Source: JAVVHH01 sp964613945
GTDB taxonomy: Bacteria > Pseudomonadota > Alphaproteobacteria > Acetobacterales > Acetobacteraceae
Length of the DNA stretch: 64,000 nucleotides
Assembly: GCA_964613945.1 (NCBI GenBank)
Contig: CAZTJC010000015.1
Location: 33,123 to 97,122 of the forward strand
Direction: 5' to 3'
Shown here: piece by piece, positions 36,711 to 44,841 of the stretch
How the letters are laid out: every line of letters starts with the position of its first letter
Numbering within the stretch: position 1 is the stretch's first letter
Translations under genes and position numbers: made by a program
The notes under the pieces: model-generated
What the model saw: only the letters and a program-made list of their open reading frames with translations
The model's database searches: none
What the model was told of the DNA's origin: nothing

Positions 36711-36995
36711 TCAGATGAAGTGACCCCGCAAAAACCCGAGCGCAGGAAGCGGGGTCCATGATCGCGGAAGATCTTGAACGCGAATAGGGGCGACACTGTA
36801 AAGTGGAGCAGGCTGCCGACTACTTTGAAACAGGCTGGCGTAAACACGTATTTGTTGCTCACGCCAAGCTCGATCCGCTAGTGCTCGCTCCCGACTGGGA
36901 AAAATTTCGGCAACTCTGGTCTGCCGACCGATCGAAGCCACGACAGCCCATAATGTGTCATCTCGGCGGACCTTGAACTCGATCACTGCGCTCAT
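36711..36995 (-). CDS. Small hypothetical protein
   Basis: 94 residues. The first half (EFKVRRDDTLWAVVAS...FPSRERALADRAWREQQ) looks like the small 'vRRddg.W.V...f.s.eeA...A' proteins that fold as a short beta sheet plus helix and have no assigned role. The second half is Pro/Leu/Arg-rich. Weak ribosome site. Same strand as the DUF1217 gene, 42 bp upstream of that gene's start. Confidence 0.55.
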   Translation of the reverse strand: MSAVIEFKVRRDDTLWAVVASIGRQTRVAEIFPSRERALADRAWREQQIRVYASLFQSSRQPAPLYSVAPIRVQDLPRSWTPLPALGFLRGHFI

Positions 36996-37155
36996 GATTC
37001 AGATATTGGCAGGTGCATCGATGCAGGCAAAGCTTCCTCGGAAAACGATGTATGCCACACCCAGGCTCGGAACATTTTGAAGACCTGCTTCAGCATCAGG
37101 GCTAATCGAGGGATGCCTAATCGGTGCAGTGGCAATTTGAGCGAGGTTGAGATCG

Positions 37156-38220
37156 ATGAGACTGTTTAGCTGTCAGAATTGCAAACAGGTCTTGTTCTTC
37201 GAAAACCAAGAATGTGGGCGGTGTGGCAAGCGATTGGGATATTTGCCGACCCGGGGTGAACTGAGCGCGCTCGACGCTGATGGTGCGGCTTGGCACACAC
37301 TGACCGATCCCGGCACACGATGGAAATTCTGTTCGAATTCTAAATTCCTGGTTTGTAACTGGATGATTCCGGCCGATCTCAGCGAGCAGTTCTGCGCTGC
37401 ATGCCGGCACAATCGAATAATCCCAGACCGTTCGGTAGGCTCGAACTTGCAGTCATGGGCCAAAATGGAAACGGCGAAGCATCGACTATTTTACGCGCTA
37501 CTCCAGCTAGGTCTCCCCACACCAAACCGTGAGGATGATCCCAAGGGAGGCCTTGTTTTCGACTTCCTGACGGACTCCGAGGAGCCCGGCGGGACAAAGG
37601 TCATGACTGGACACGAGGATGGCTTGATCACGCTAGCCGTTGCAGAGGCTGACGACGCAGAGCGGGAAACGCGACGTGTCAGGATGGGCGAGCCTTACCG
37701 TACCCTTCTTGGTCATTTCCGCCACGAAGTCGGTCACTTCTACTGGGACATATTAATTCGCGACAGCGGCCGAGTTTCTGAATTCCGTGATCTCTTCGGT
37801 GACGAACGTGACGATTATGGAAATGCGCTGAGGCATTACTACTCGAACGGAGCGCCATCCGATTGGCAGAACCACTACGTCAGCGCTTATGCCGGGTCAC
37901 ATCCCTGGGAAGACTGGGCCGAAACATGGGCGCATTACTTACACATCATCGATGGGCTAGAAACAGCCGGTGCATTCGGGTTGCAGATCCATGCAAGCGT
38001 AGACGTAGAGCATGCACTTGAAATCAAAACGGCAGTCGAGAATCACCGTGCAGATCATTTTGAAACTCTTGTGCACAGATGGTTACCTTTGACTATTGCG
38101 CTGAATGCAATGAACCAAAGTATGGGATTGAACGACCTCTACCCCTTCGTACTTTCACCGGAAGTCATAAAGAAATTGGCTTTTATTCACAAAGTCGTTC
38201 ACGAAGGATCAATCCGCTAG
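37156..38220 (+). CDS. Zinc-ribbon putative zinc-dependent metallopeptidase
   Basis: 354 residues. The N-terminus is a zinc ribbon with Cys6, Cys9, Cys20 and Cys23 (CQNC...CGRC), then a second cysteine group (FCSNSKFLVC and FCAACRHN). A metzincin-like centre HEVGHFYWD lies near residue 195, with a downstream DWAETWAHYLH that would give the third ligand. This is the 'putative zinc-binding metallopeptidase' family with no known substrate. The start ATG at 37156 is preceded by GAGG; TTG at 37147 is an alternative. It is isolated from its neighbours (160-bp upstream gap) and its codon use is AT-richer than core genes, suggesting acquisition. Confidence 0.85.
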   Translation: MRLFSCQNCKQVLFFENQECGRCGKRLGYLPTRGELSALDADGAAWHTLTDPGTRWKFCSNSKFLVCNWMIPADLSEQFCAACRHNRIIPDRSVGSNLQSWAKMETAKHRLFYALLQLGLPTPNREDDPKGGLVFDFLTDSEEPGGTKVMTGHEDGLITLAVAEADDAERETRRVRMGEPYRTLLGHFRHEVGHFYWDILIRDSGRVSEFRDLFGDERDDYGNALRHYYSNGAPSDWQNHYVSAYAGSHPWEDWAETWAHYLHIIDGLETAGAFGLQIHASVDVEHALEIKTAVENHRADHFETLVHRWLPLTIALNAMNQSMGLNDLYPFVLSPEVIKKLAFIHKVVHEGSIR

Positions 38221-38249
38221 ATGATCGTCTAGCGGATTTGAGCGAAAGC

Positions 38250-39779
38250 TCAGGCAGTTCCGTTTCGGAGCAGCCGTATAAGCAACCCACCGTATATCAC
38301 ACAGGGTAGAAGAATCGCGGCGGCGAACGTGCTGATGGTAATCAGTCGCCGTGCCAACGGCACCGTTGTTCCCAGCAAAGACACACCGCCGACAACCGGA
38401 TACCCGAGGCTACGCAAATCGTCGGTCGTGTGAAACGACTGGTCGAGTTGTACTAGCAGCAATGCGAGACCCAGGCCTGCCGCGAGGCCTGCCACCAGTA
38501 CACCGGTGATCAACTTACTACGCTGTGGTGCGACCGGTATGGTCGGTACCAGCGGAGGCTCAATTATCTGTATCTTTACCTGGTCTGCGTTGGCTTCCGC
38601 TGCGGCCGATATCCGCATGGACTCGCGGCGTGACAGGAGCGCCGAGTAGTTGGTCTGTAGAACCCCGTAGTCTCGATCGAGGTTCAATGCTTCGGCCTGC
38701 AAACCCGGCGCGCTTTTTGCGATGGCGTCTAGACGATCTCGCTCTTTCGTCGCATCGGCCAACTGCCGCTGCAGCGACGAAATCGAAGCGTCTGTGTCCA
38801 CCAGACGAACTTTGAGCTGCTCGTACACTGGGTTCGGGACTGCGGGAGCATTGGGTGCGGAAACGCGAGGGGCTTCACCCGGGTCACGACCCAGCTTGCC
38901 CGATCGCATCGCAGCAATAACCTGCTTTTGTGCGATCACATCAGGATGGGCATCTGTTAAACGAAGTCGAAGTTCACGCAGCTTCTGCTCTTCGGCTTCC
39001 AGCCGGGGTGACCCGCCACCACCGGAACCGCCGCCAACAGATTCGGTCACCAGAAGCGGTGGTGTACCGGCAAGCTCCTTGGCCAAGGAAACACGGCGTG
39101 CCTGAGCATCTGCGATCTGGCCGCTCAGTGACCTAACCGCCTCAACCGCACCCTGCAACCGGCTGCTGCCGCCATCACCAGGCAACAGGTCGGTGTACCG
39201 AGCGCGGAACTCAGCCCGTCGCCGCTCTGAATCACGCAACTGGCGTTCGTAGAAAGCAAGCTGGCTTTCAATGAAGCGGTTGGCGTTTTCTAGATCGCTC
39301 CTGTTGTTGCCGGCCTTTCCTTCGACGAACGCCGTCAACATCGCTTGAACGATGTCGTAAGCTAGTTTCGGATTCTCGTTACGGTAGCTGATCACGAACA
39401 GGTTGCGAGTTTGTGGCACCAGCTTGATTTCAGTGCTTAGCCTGCCGACCATGGCCTGCTTTTCAGCGGGCGTGTCCACCTGAAGGTTGAGGTCCGTTTT
39501 CGAGACTAGCTTCTCGAGGTTCGGACGACTCATCAGAGTCCGGGAGAGCAAATCGACTTGGGCTTGCAAAGACGAGTCCATGGAGATGCCGCGCAGAAGC
39601 GGCGTCAGAATGGCATCGGCATCAATGTAGAGGCGTGCGTCTGCCTCGTAAGTGTTCGGAATCTTCATGACCCCGACCCAACCGGCTGCACACACTAGCC
39701 AGCCAAGAAAAACTGCTGGCCAGCGATAGCGCCATGCTGCCGTAAGTTGCTTCCGGATCAGCAATTGGGTCTGGTACAT
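38250..39779 (-). CDS. Polysaccharide chain-length determinant, XrtA/PEP-CTERM type (Wzz/GumC family)
   Basis: 509-residue inner-membrane co-polymerase that controls exopolysaccharide chain length. N-terminal Wzz domain with a membrane segment at about residues 23-40, a long periplasmic coiled-coil region (about 170-400, with a Gly-rich linker SVGGGSGGGGSP near 255) and C-terminal membrane segments at about 433-453 and 480-500. There is no tyrosine-kinase domain. The architecture and the LGYPVVGGVSLLG block after the second membrane segment fit the form found in exosortase-linked clusters. It follows the Wza-like gene by 11 bp on the same strand. Confidence 0.88.
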   Translation of the reverse strand: MYQTQLLIRKQLTAAWRYRWPAVFLGWLVCAAGWVGVMKIPNTYEADARLYIDADAILTPLLRGISMDSSLQAQVDLLSRTLMSRPNLEKLVSKTDLNLQVDTPAEKQAMVGRLSTEIKLVPQTRNLFVISYRNENPKLAYDIVQAMLTAFVEGKAGNNRSDLENANRFIESQLAFYERQLRDSERRRAEFRARYTDLLPGDGGSSRLQGAVEAVRSLSGQIADAQARRVSLAKELAGTPPLLVTESVGGGSGGGGSPRLEAEEQKLRELRLRLTDAHPDVIAQKQVIAAMRSGKLGRDPGEAPRVSAPNAPAVPNPVYEQLKVRLVDTDASISSLQRQLADATKERDRLDAIAKSAPGLQAEALNLDRDYGVLQTNYSALLSRRESMRISAAAEANADQVKIQIIEPPLVPTIPVAPQRSKLITGVLVAGLAAGLGLALLLVQLDQSFHTTDDLRSLGYPVVGGVSLLGTTVPLARRLITISTFAAAILLPCVIYGGLLIRLLRNGTA

Positions 39780-39790
39780 GATCCTACCTT

Positions 39791-40399
39791 TTAGAAGTAG
39801 GTTTGAGGAATGAGCAGGATATCACCAGGCGCCATTGTGACGTTCTGATCGATGTCGCCATCCTTGATCAGATCGCTGAGGCGGACCGGGATAACCTGAC
39901 GAGGACCGCCATATCGACGGATGATGACGGCCCGGTTGCCCGCCGCAAATCGCGTCAGGCCCTTGGTGGAGATCATGACATCAAGCAAGGTCATCTGATC
40001 ACGGTAAGGGATCGCGACTGGATCGGTTGCTTCACCGATAACACGAACCTGGCGACTGGACGGTCCGACGAAACCGTTGACGATCACCGAGACCTTCGGC
40101 TCCTTGACGTATTCCTTCAGCTTCGACTCGATGTCCTTCGACAGTTGAGGAGCGGTCTTCCCGTTCGCAATGATGTCGGGAACCAGCGGAAGCGAGATAC
40201 GGCCATCCGGGGCAACAACAGCGGTCGTGCTCAGTTCCGGATTGCGGAAGACGTAGATGCCCATCGTGTCACCCGGCCCGATGACATAAGGCAGGTTGGC
40301 CGGAACGACTTGATTGACGGGCACTGACGACGAACACGCCGCCAGCATCCCTGCGAATATCGGAACTAAAACTGCAACCTTAAACAGCCGGCTGATCAT
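39791..40399 (-). CDS. Wza-like polysaccharide export lipoprotein
   Basis: 202-residue outer-membrane export protein. Lipoprotein signal with lipobox LAAC (Cys22). Poly_export domain begins YVIGPGDTMGIYVFRNPELS, then a SLBB-type region (VRVIGEATDPVAIPYRDQMTLLDVM, cited in part) and the C-terminal MAPGDILLIPQTYF. The short length and end match the export proteins of XrtA-type clusters. The ATG at 40399 gives the lipoprotein signal; an upstream ATG at 40423 would lengthen it. Expected to form the outer-membrane pore for the polymer whose length is set by the next gene. Confidence 0.9.
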   Translation of the reverse strand: MISRLFKVAVLVPIFAGMLAACSSSVPVNQVVPANLPYVIGPGDTMGIYVFRNPELSTTAVVAPDGRISLPLVPDIIANGKTAPQLSKDIESKLKEYVKEPKVSVIVNGFVGPSSRQVRVIGEATDPVAIPYRDQMTLLDVMISTKGLTRFAAGNRAVIIRRYGGPRQVIPVRLSDLIKDGDIDQNVTMAPGDILLIPQTYF

Positions 40400-40454
40400 G
40401 AGAAGCCCTGGCCTCCGAAACAATTAATGATGCGGCTACATACCACAAAAAAAC

Positions 40455-40529
40455 TGGTAGGCGTGGAAGGAGTCGAACCCCCGGCCTCTGCCATGTAATA
40501 GCAGCGCTCTGCCACTGAGCTACACGCCT
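40455..40529 (-). tRNA. tRNA-Val (anticodon UAC), CCA encoded
   Basis: Folds as a full cloverleaf of 75 bases: acceptor AGGCGTG/CACGCCT, D-arm GCTC-AGTGGCA-GAGC, anticodon stem CTGCT/GGCAG with loop ATTACAT (anticodon UAC), variable loop AGGCC, T-arm GGGGG/CCTTC with loop TTCGACT, discriminator A and an encoded CCA. Two T-stem pairs are G-U and one anticodon-stem pair is G-U, so it is a somewhat divergent tRNA. A run of seven T follows the CCA in the direction of transcription. It lies between the epimerase and export genes, all on the same strand. Confidence 0.9.
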
Positions 40530-40571
40530 TTGGAGCAACCGACTTGGGTCGGTTGACCCTGAAATCAGCAA

Positions 40572-41531
40572 TCACACTCGCTGTAAGCACGCCTGTTCAT
40601 TAAAGCTAGCCACAGTTTCTGCCAGCCCAACACGCAGCGAGGTGGCCGCGACCAGATCGAGCATGCGAGTGGCCAGTGCCGGGTCACCAACCGAGCGTTC
40701 GATGTCACCGACGCGGGCTGGCCCGTGAGCGACAACCAACTCGCATGAAAGGACATCGCTGATCGTATTGGCCATATCGATGATCGACGTTTCGCGGCCA
40801 GTGCAGGCGTTGAGAACCATACCCGCCCATTCGTCGTTGGTTCGACCGTCCCGGATCGTTTGCATTCCGGCAATCAAAAACTTCACGATGTCAGCGACGT
40901 AGATGAAGTCGCGCGTTTGCTCGCCTGTTCCATTGATCGTGATCTTACGGCCAGCCGCGATAGCCTTGGCGAAAATGGAGATTACGCCGCTATAGGGCGA
41001 CGCAGGATCCTGCCGCGGTCCGTATACGTTGAAGAACCGAAAGCCCAGCGAAGGAATGCCGTGGACCAAGGCGCCGGCTTTTGCATGAAGTTCGCAGCCG
41101 AATTTGTCAGCGCCATAAGCGGTCAAAGGTGTGGCTCGCGAACTCTCCCGGGCGACGCCTTCAACTCGGCCGTATACAGCGGCCGACGACGCGTAAACGA
41201 CCGGTAGCCCGCCAAACTGGCGGGCGGCATCCATGACGTTGATGAACCCGCCCAAGTTTACCTTGTGAGTGCCGGCCCAGTCCTCGTTGCTCCGCACGAC
41301 CGACGCGATTGCCGCCAGGTGGAAGCATCCGCTGACGCCGATCAAAGCGCGGCGAACTATCGCGGGGTCACAGACATCACCCTGAATGACCTCGCATCGC
41401 TCATCCAAGTTCTCGATCTTTCCGGTCGAAAAATCGTCGATTACGCGGACGCGATGTCCGGCCTGCAGCAATGCATCGGCAAGATGAGAGCCTATGAAGC
41501 CAGCACCACCCGTTATTGCAAAGATTTCCAA
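40572..41531 (-). CDS. NAD-dependent sugar epimerase/dehydratase
   Basis: 319-residue extended SDR. The NAD motif is GGAGFIG (8-14), the catalytic Ser is in YASSAAVYG, the YGADK motif holds the catalytic Tyr/Lys, and FRFFNVYGPRQDP and TRDFIYVADIV are the sugar-nucleotide blocks. Closest in pattern to UDP-glucose/UDP-GlcNAc 4-epimerases. Likely supplies an activated sugar for the polymer handled by the export and chain-length proteins downstream. The stop lies 42 bp before the tRNA gene. Confidence 0.9.
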   Translation of the reverse strand: MEIFAITGGAGFIGSHLADALLQAGHRVRVIDDFSTGKIENLDERCEVIQGDVCDPAIVRRALIGVSGCFHLAAIASVVRSNEDWAGTHKVNLGGFINVMDAARQFGGLPVVYASSAAVYGRVEGVARESSRATPLTAYGADKFGCELHAKAGALVHGIPSLGFRFFNVYGPRQDPASPYSGVISIFAKAIAAGRKITINGTGEQTRDFIYVADIVKFLIAGMQTIRDGRTNDEWAGMVLNACTGRETSIIDMANTISDVLSCELVVAHGPARVGDIERSVGDPALATRMLDLVAATSLRVGLAETVASFNEQACLQRV

Positions 41532-41586
41532 CTCACGCTCCCACGACCCGAGCCATCGCCCGCCTGTCCGTTGTAGGCCACAAAAC

Positions 41587-42687
41587 TTAACACGGGGTTT
41601 CGGAATGGCTGAGTTTTCCGATTGCGGCTCTCGATGCCTTGATTGTATTCAGGCTGACACGGCGGAGCGTGCCGGCATCGTGAGCGACCAATTCGCGAAG
41701 GCCTGTTCCAGTCCAAACGTTTATCGCGAGCAAACCGATCCGAGCTCGCCTTTGCTTCGCCCAGCCCTGCTTATAACCATCGTCGCCGCGTCCAAAATCA
41801 AGTTCTCTGACACCATCAACGTCAATAAGCCGTCTAATTGTGGCAGCACTCAGGACGGTTCCAGGTGAAAACGATTTAAATTGCTCGTCATGCGCCAATT
41901 TGAGCACTGTGGCGACGTCAGCGGCAACGGACCAGTACTGGGCGGCAATTGGGATGTCGTCCTTCCACATGATGCCGATTCGAACGTTCCCGGAATCTGC
42001 CAGCGTACGGATCAGAGTGCTGTTGAAAGCTGGAAACGGCTCCGGCACCTTCCAGCTGCGTCGATAGACCGCCTCGTAGGCATCGAGCGCTGCCGGAAGT
42101 TCCGCGGGCGTGCTGTAGATTTCGCATCGGGCGCCGGCTCGTTCCGCCGCACGCGTGCGGCGACGGATTGTCTCGCGCAGGGCGCCGGGGCGGGCGGCAA
42201 GATAGGTGTCCCACGAGCCCGGCGTGACCTGCTCATGCCAATTGCCGAAGTGAGCGAACGTCCTGGTGACAAGGCCGGCCTTGGTCAGGCTACGCCGCAG
42301 TAATCCCAGGCCGGGCCAATCGGGATCAAGGGCTTCGAAGCGGGTGACGGGCCACTTCCGGCAGTATCGTCCGATCTCGACGATGGCTTGAGCCAACCCA
42401 GCCGAGCCGGGTCGCAGCAATGGCTGGTAGAGACAAGTGTAAGGCGTGGTCAGCGATCCCCAGTCCTGGTTCGGACCGGCCAGCATGGGAAGAAGCGCGA
42501 GCGGGCCAGCCTCGTCCGATATTGCCAAAAGGTGAGGTTCGGCGCCATCGGGAAGGGCGGCGGCGATTGTCGCTGCCAGCCACGGCCGGCTGGACTGCAG
42601 CCCGGCGCTCGCCGCAAATAGCCCGTTCCAGGTTGAATCAAGCGCGGCAACCGTCCGTTCGACGCGCATCGTTAATGGAATTTTCAT
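41587..42687 (-). CDS. GNAT/FemAB-like acyltransferase (Acetyltransf_6, CelD-type)
   Basis: 366 residues. The C-terminal half carries the FemAB/CelD-type GNAT fold (RPGALRETIRRRTRAAERAG, YEAVYRRSWK, LDFGRGDDGYKQGWA, each cited in part). Proteins of this kind occur in exopolysaccharide and XrtA clusters and are thought to acylate or aminoacylate the glycan or its carrier; the true reaction is unknown. The start at 42687 overlaps the YdcF-like stop by 4 bp (ATGA), which fixes it; the frame is open upstream to 42750. Confidence 0.85.
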   Translation of the reverse strand: MKIPLTMRVERTVAALDSTWNGLFAASAGLQSSRPWLAATIAAALPDGAEPHLLAISDEAGPLALLPMLAGPNQDWGSLTTPYTCLYQPLLRPGSAGLAQAIVEIGRYCRKWPVTRFEALDPDWPGLGLLRRSLTKAGLVTRTFAHFGNWHEQVTPGSWDTYLAARPGALRETIRRRTRAAERAGARCEIYSTPAELPAALDAYEAVYRRSWKVPEPFPAFNSTLIRTLADSGNVRIGIMWKDDIPIAAQYWSVAADVATVLKLAHDEQFKSFSPGTVLSAATIRRLIDVDGVRELDFGRGDDGYKQGWAKQRRARIGLLAINVWTGTGLRELVAHDAGTLRRVSLNTIKASRAAIGKLSHSETPC

Positions 42688-43421
42688 CGCCGGGTCGCAT
42701 AATAGGCGAGGCCCATCCACTCGTGCAGAGCGATATAGCTGTTGAACCAAGCGACGGAACTGGGAACGAAGCGGCGCCAGGACACGGGAGGCGTGAACGG
42801 AGGCCGGACCGGCGCTGGGACGGGATCAAGCCCGAAGCGACGAAAGGCGAGAAGCGAGCGGCGCATGTGCCAATCGTGGGTGACGAGGTAGATGCGCTGG
42901 ATGTTCGCCTCCCGAAGGATGGCGGCGGAGAACTCTGCATTTTCCCAGGTGTCACGCGAACGGTCTTCTTGCCATCGGGCATCGAGGCGAAAGTCATCAT
43001 GCAGGCTTTGCGCCATCATGGCGGCCAGGCTGGTGCGAAACTCGGGGAGTAGCCCTCCGGAGACGAGGATGGGCAATCCGGTCCGGCGGGCCAAGGCGGC
43101 ACCGGCGCGGGTCCGATCCAGGGTCAGCGGGCCCGGTTCCAGGGCTTGCGGGTCCTCCACGCGAATGCCGTCAGCCGAGAGGATGACGATTGCCGCTGGC
43201 AAAGCGTCAGAGGTCAAAGTCTCGGACGGCGTCAGGCTATTGAGGAGCGCCGTTGCGACAATTGGTAGGCTGAGGCCAATCAGCAAAACCAACACCGCGC
43301 CAGCGGCGACCCGTGCGCGTCGCCCGCAGAAAAGCAACGCCAAGGCGAGCACGGCGAGGCTTGCCGGCGGCAGCGCGATGTCCGCGACTAAGTTCAGCAA
43401 AAAACCTCCTAGTAGGCCCAA
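42684..43421 (-). CDS. YdcF/ElyC-family (DUF218) membrane protein
   Basis: 245 residues. Two hydrophobic segments near the N-terminus (about 5-30 and 37-60) are followed by the DUF218 domain (AAIVILSADGIR..., RTGLPILVSGG, SRDTWENAEFSA, YLVTHDWHMRRSLLAFRRFG). E. coli ElyC affects undecaprenyl-phosphate-dependent envelope sugar assembly, which fits a polysaccharide locus. First gene of the minus-strand cluster; divergent from the GNAT gene at 43479 (57-bp gap). Confidence 0.87.
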   Translation of the reverse strand: MGLLGGFLLNLVADIALPPASLAVLALALLFCGRRARVAAGAVLVLLIGLSLPIVATALLNSLTPSETLTSDALPAAIVILSADGIRVEDPQALEPGPLTLDRTRAGAALARRTGLPILVSGGLLPEFRTSLAAMMAQSLHDDFRLDARWQEDRSRDTWENAEFSAAILREANIQRIYLVTHDWHMRRSLLAFRRFGLDPVPAPVRPPFTPPVSWRRFVPSSVAWFNSYIALHEWMGLAYYATRR

Positions 43422-43478
43422 CCTGCCATCCGCCGTTCAGGCTGAGAAGATGCGGTCCATTGTGAGTTGGGCTATGTA

Positions 43479-44588
43479 ATGAATGGTATGTTCCACACAA
43501 CGATGTCACGACCGGTCCTCGACGAGGCAGGCCTTAGAGCCCTGGAACGGAAATGGCGAGCGCTCGCTGCAGTATCGGGAGCGTCGTATTTTCAAGACTG
43601 GGGCTGGGTCGGTTGCATGGCGGCCGAACGCTATGCTGACCCGGTGCTGATCGAGGTCAAGCGGGACGAGACGCTTGTTGGTTTAGCGTTGTTCGACCGG
43701 CGAACCGGCCCCGGCGGGATCTCGTTGCATCTGCAGGAGAGCACCGATCCTTCGCTGGCGTCGATCTTTGTCGAGCATAGTGGGCCACTCCTGTCGATCA
43801 CCGATCCCGTTCTTCGGCAGGCTGTGTTCGCTGCCCTGTTCACCTACGCGATCAATGGTCCGATCGGAACGGTAACGACGCGTCCGCGGCGGCTGGTGCT
43901 ATCAGGTGTGGCCCCCGACTGCGCGGATGCGGCAACGATGGCCGGGGGTCTGGTTGCCAAGAAATCGGCGCGTATCGCTCCGTATGCCAGACTTGGGTCC
44001 GATGAACTCGAGCGTCCGTTCATCCAGCGCCTCAGCCGAAACACACGGCATCAATTGAGACGATCCAACCGTGTGTATGCCGCACAAGGCTCGTTGACGA
44101 TCCGCCGCGCCGAAACAACCGATGAGGGAATCGCCTATCTCAACGACATGATTGTGCTGCACGACCGCACGTGGCTGGCGCGTGGCAAGAAAGGCGCCTT
44201 TTCGACTACTTCGGTTCGCCGGTTCTATCGATTGTTGTTGTCCGACGGCGTCGGCGCTGGGGAAGTCGACATGCTCCGTGTCGCGGCGGGGGACGCGGTC
44301 GTCGGGTACCTGATGAACTTCACGCATGCTGGGACGGTCTCGGCGTATCAAAGCGGCTTCGACTATGCAGCGGCCGGATCGCATCAGAAGCCGGGGCTTA
44401 CGTGCCATTTTCTTGCGATCGAGCACTATCAGTCGCTTGGTTTCCATACGTACGACTTCTTGGCAGGTGCGGATCGATACAAGCTCAGCCTGGCCGACGC
44501 GCAACGGCAGTTACATTGGCTCGACGTCATGCCGGCGTGGCATCCGGCCTCGATCGGCACCCGCCTGCGCCAGTTGATGCATCTCTAG
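43479..44588 (+). CDS. Second GNAT/FemAB-like acyltransferase
   Basis: 369 residues from the ATG at 43479 (TTG 43467, ATG 43488 and 43503 also in frame). The C-terminal half has the Acetyltransf_6 pattern: FIQRLSRNTRHQLRRSNR, MIVLHDRTWLARGK, GYLMNFTHAGTVSAYQSGFD and HTYDFLAGADRYKLSLA. It is a paralogue in fold, not a close copy, of the protein at 41587. Divergently transcribed from the cluster start, so it may share its control region. Substrate unknown. Confidence 0.83.
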   Translation: MNGMFHTTMSRPVLDEAGLRALERKWRALAAVSGASYFQDWGWVGCMAAERYADPVLIEVKRDETLVGLALFDRRTGPGGISLHLQESTDPSLASIFVEHSGPLLSITDPVLRQAVFAALFTYAINGPIGTVTTRPRRLVLSGVAPDCADAATMAGGLVAKKSARIAPYARLGSDELERPFIQRLSRNTRHQLRRSNRVYAAQGSLTIRRAETTDEGIAYLNDMIVLHDRTWLARGKKGAFSTTSVRRFYRLLLSDGVGAGEVDMLRVAAGDAVVGYLMNFTHAGTVSAYQSGFDYAAAGSHQKPGLTCHFLAIEHYQSLGFHTYDFLAGADRYKLSLADAQRQLHWLDVMPAWHPASIGTRLRQLMHL

Positions 44589-44681
44589 CCGGGCATCGAG
44601 ACCTGCGCTGCAATACCAAGTCGCGAAATGTCGGTGGATTGCCGCCAAAGAAAGTAAATTCTTAACGTCTAGTGTGTTAAT

Positions 44682-44697
44682 CTTACGATACCGTAAG
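44682..44697. repeat. Short inverted repeat in the gap before the GGDEF-EAL gene
   Basis: CTTACG-ATAC-CGTAAG, a 6-bp perfect dyad in an AT-richer part of the 253-bp gap between the GNAT gene and the GGDEF-EAL gene. It could be a regulator site or a weak terminator of the GNAT gene. The rest of the gap shows no gene I can support. Confidence 0.35.
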
Positions 44698-44841
44698 AGA
44701 AGGAAAGGCGTGTTGGCCGGGATCAAAGCGGATATCAGGCGCCAGAGGCCGGACACTTCGAGGTGCGCCGGGGGTGTTCATGCACTCATTGGATATCGCG
44801 CGATGCCCGCCATCTAAGATGGCCTGCATATTGGCGACGTG

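Noticed and set aside
40441..40571. Integration site at the tRNA-Val gene.
   Set aside because: I saw no integrase and no second copy of the tRNA 3' end in the window, so an island border is not supported, only possible.
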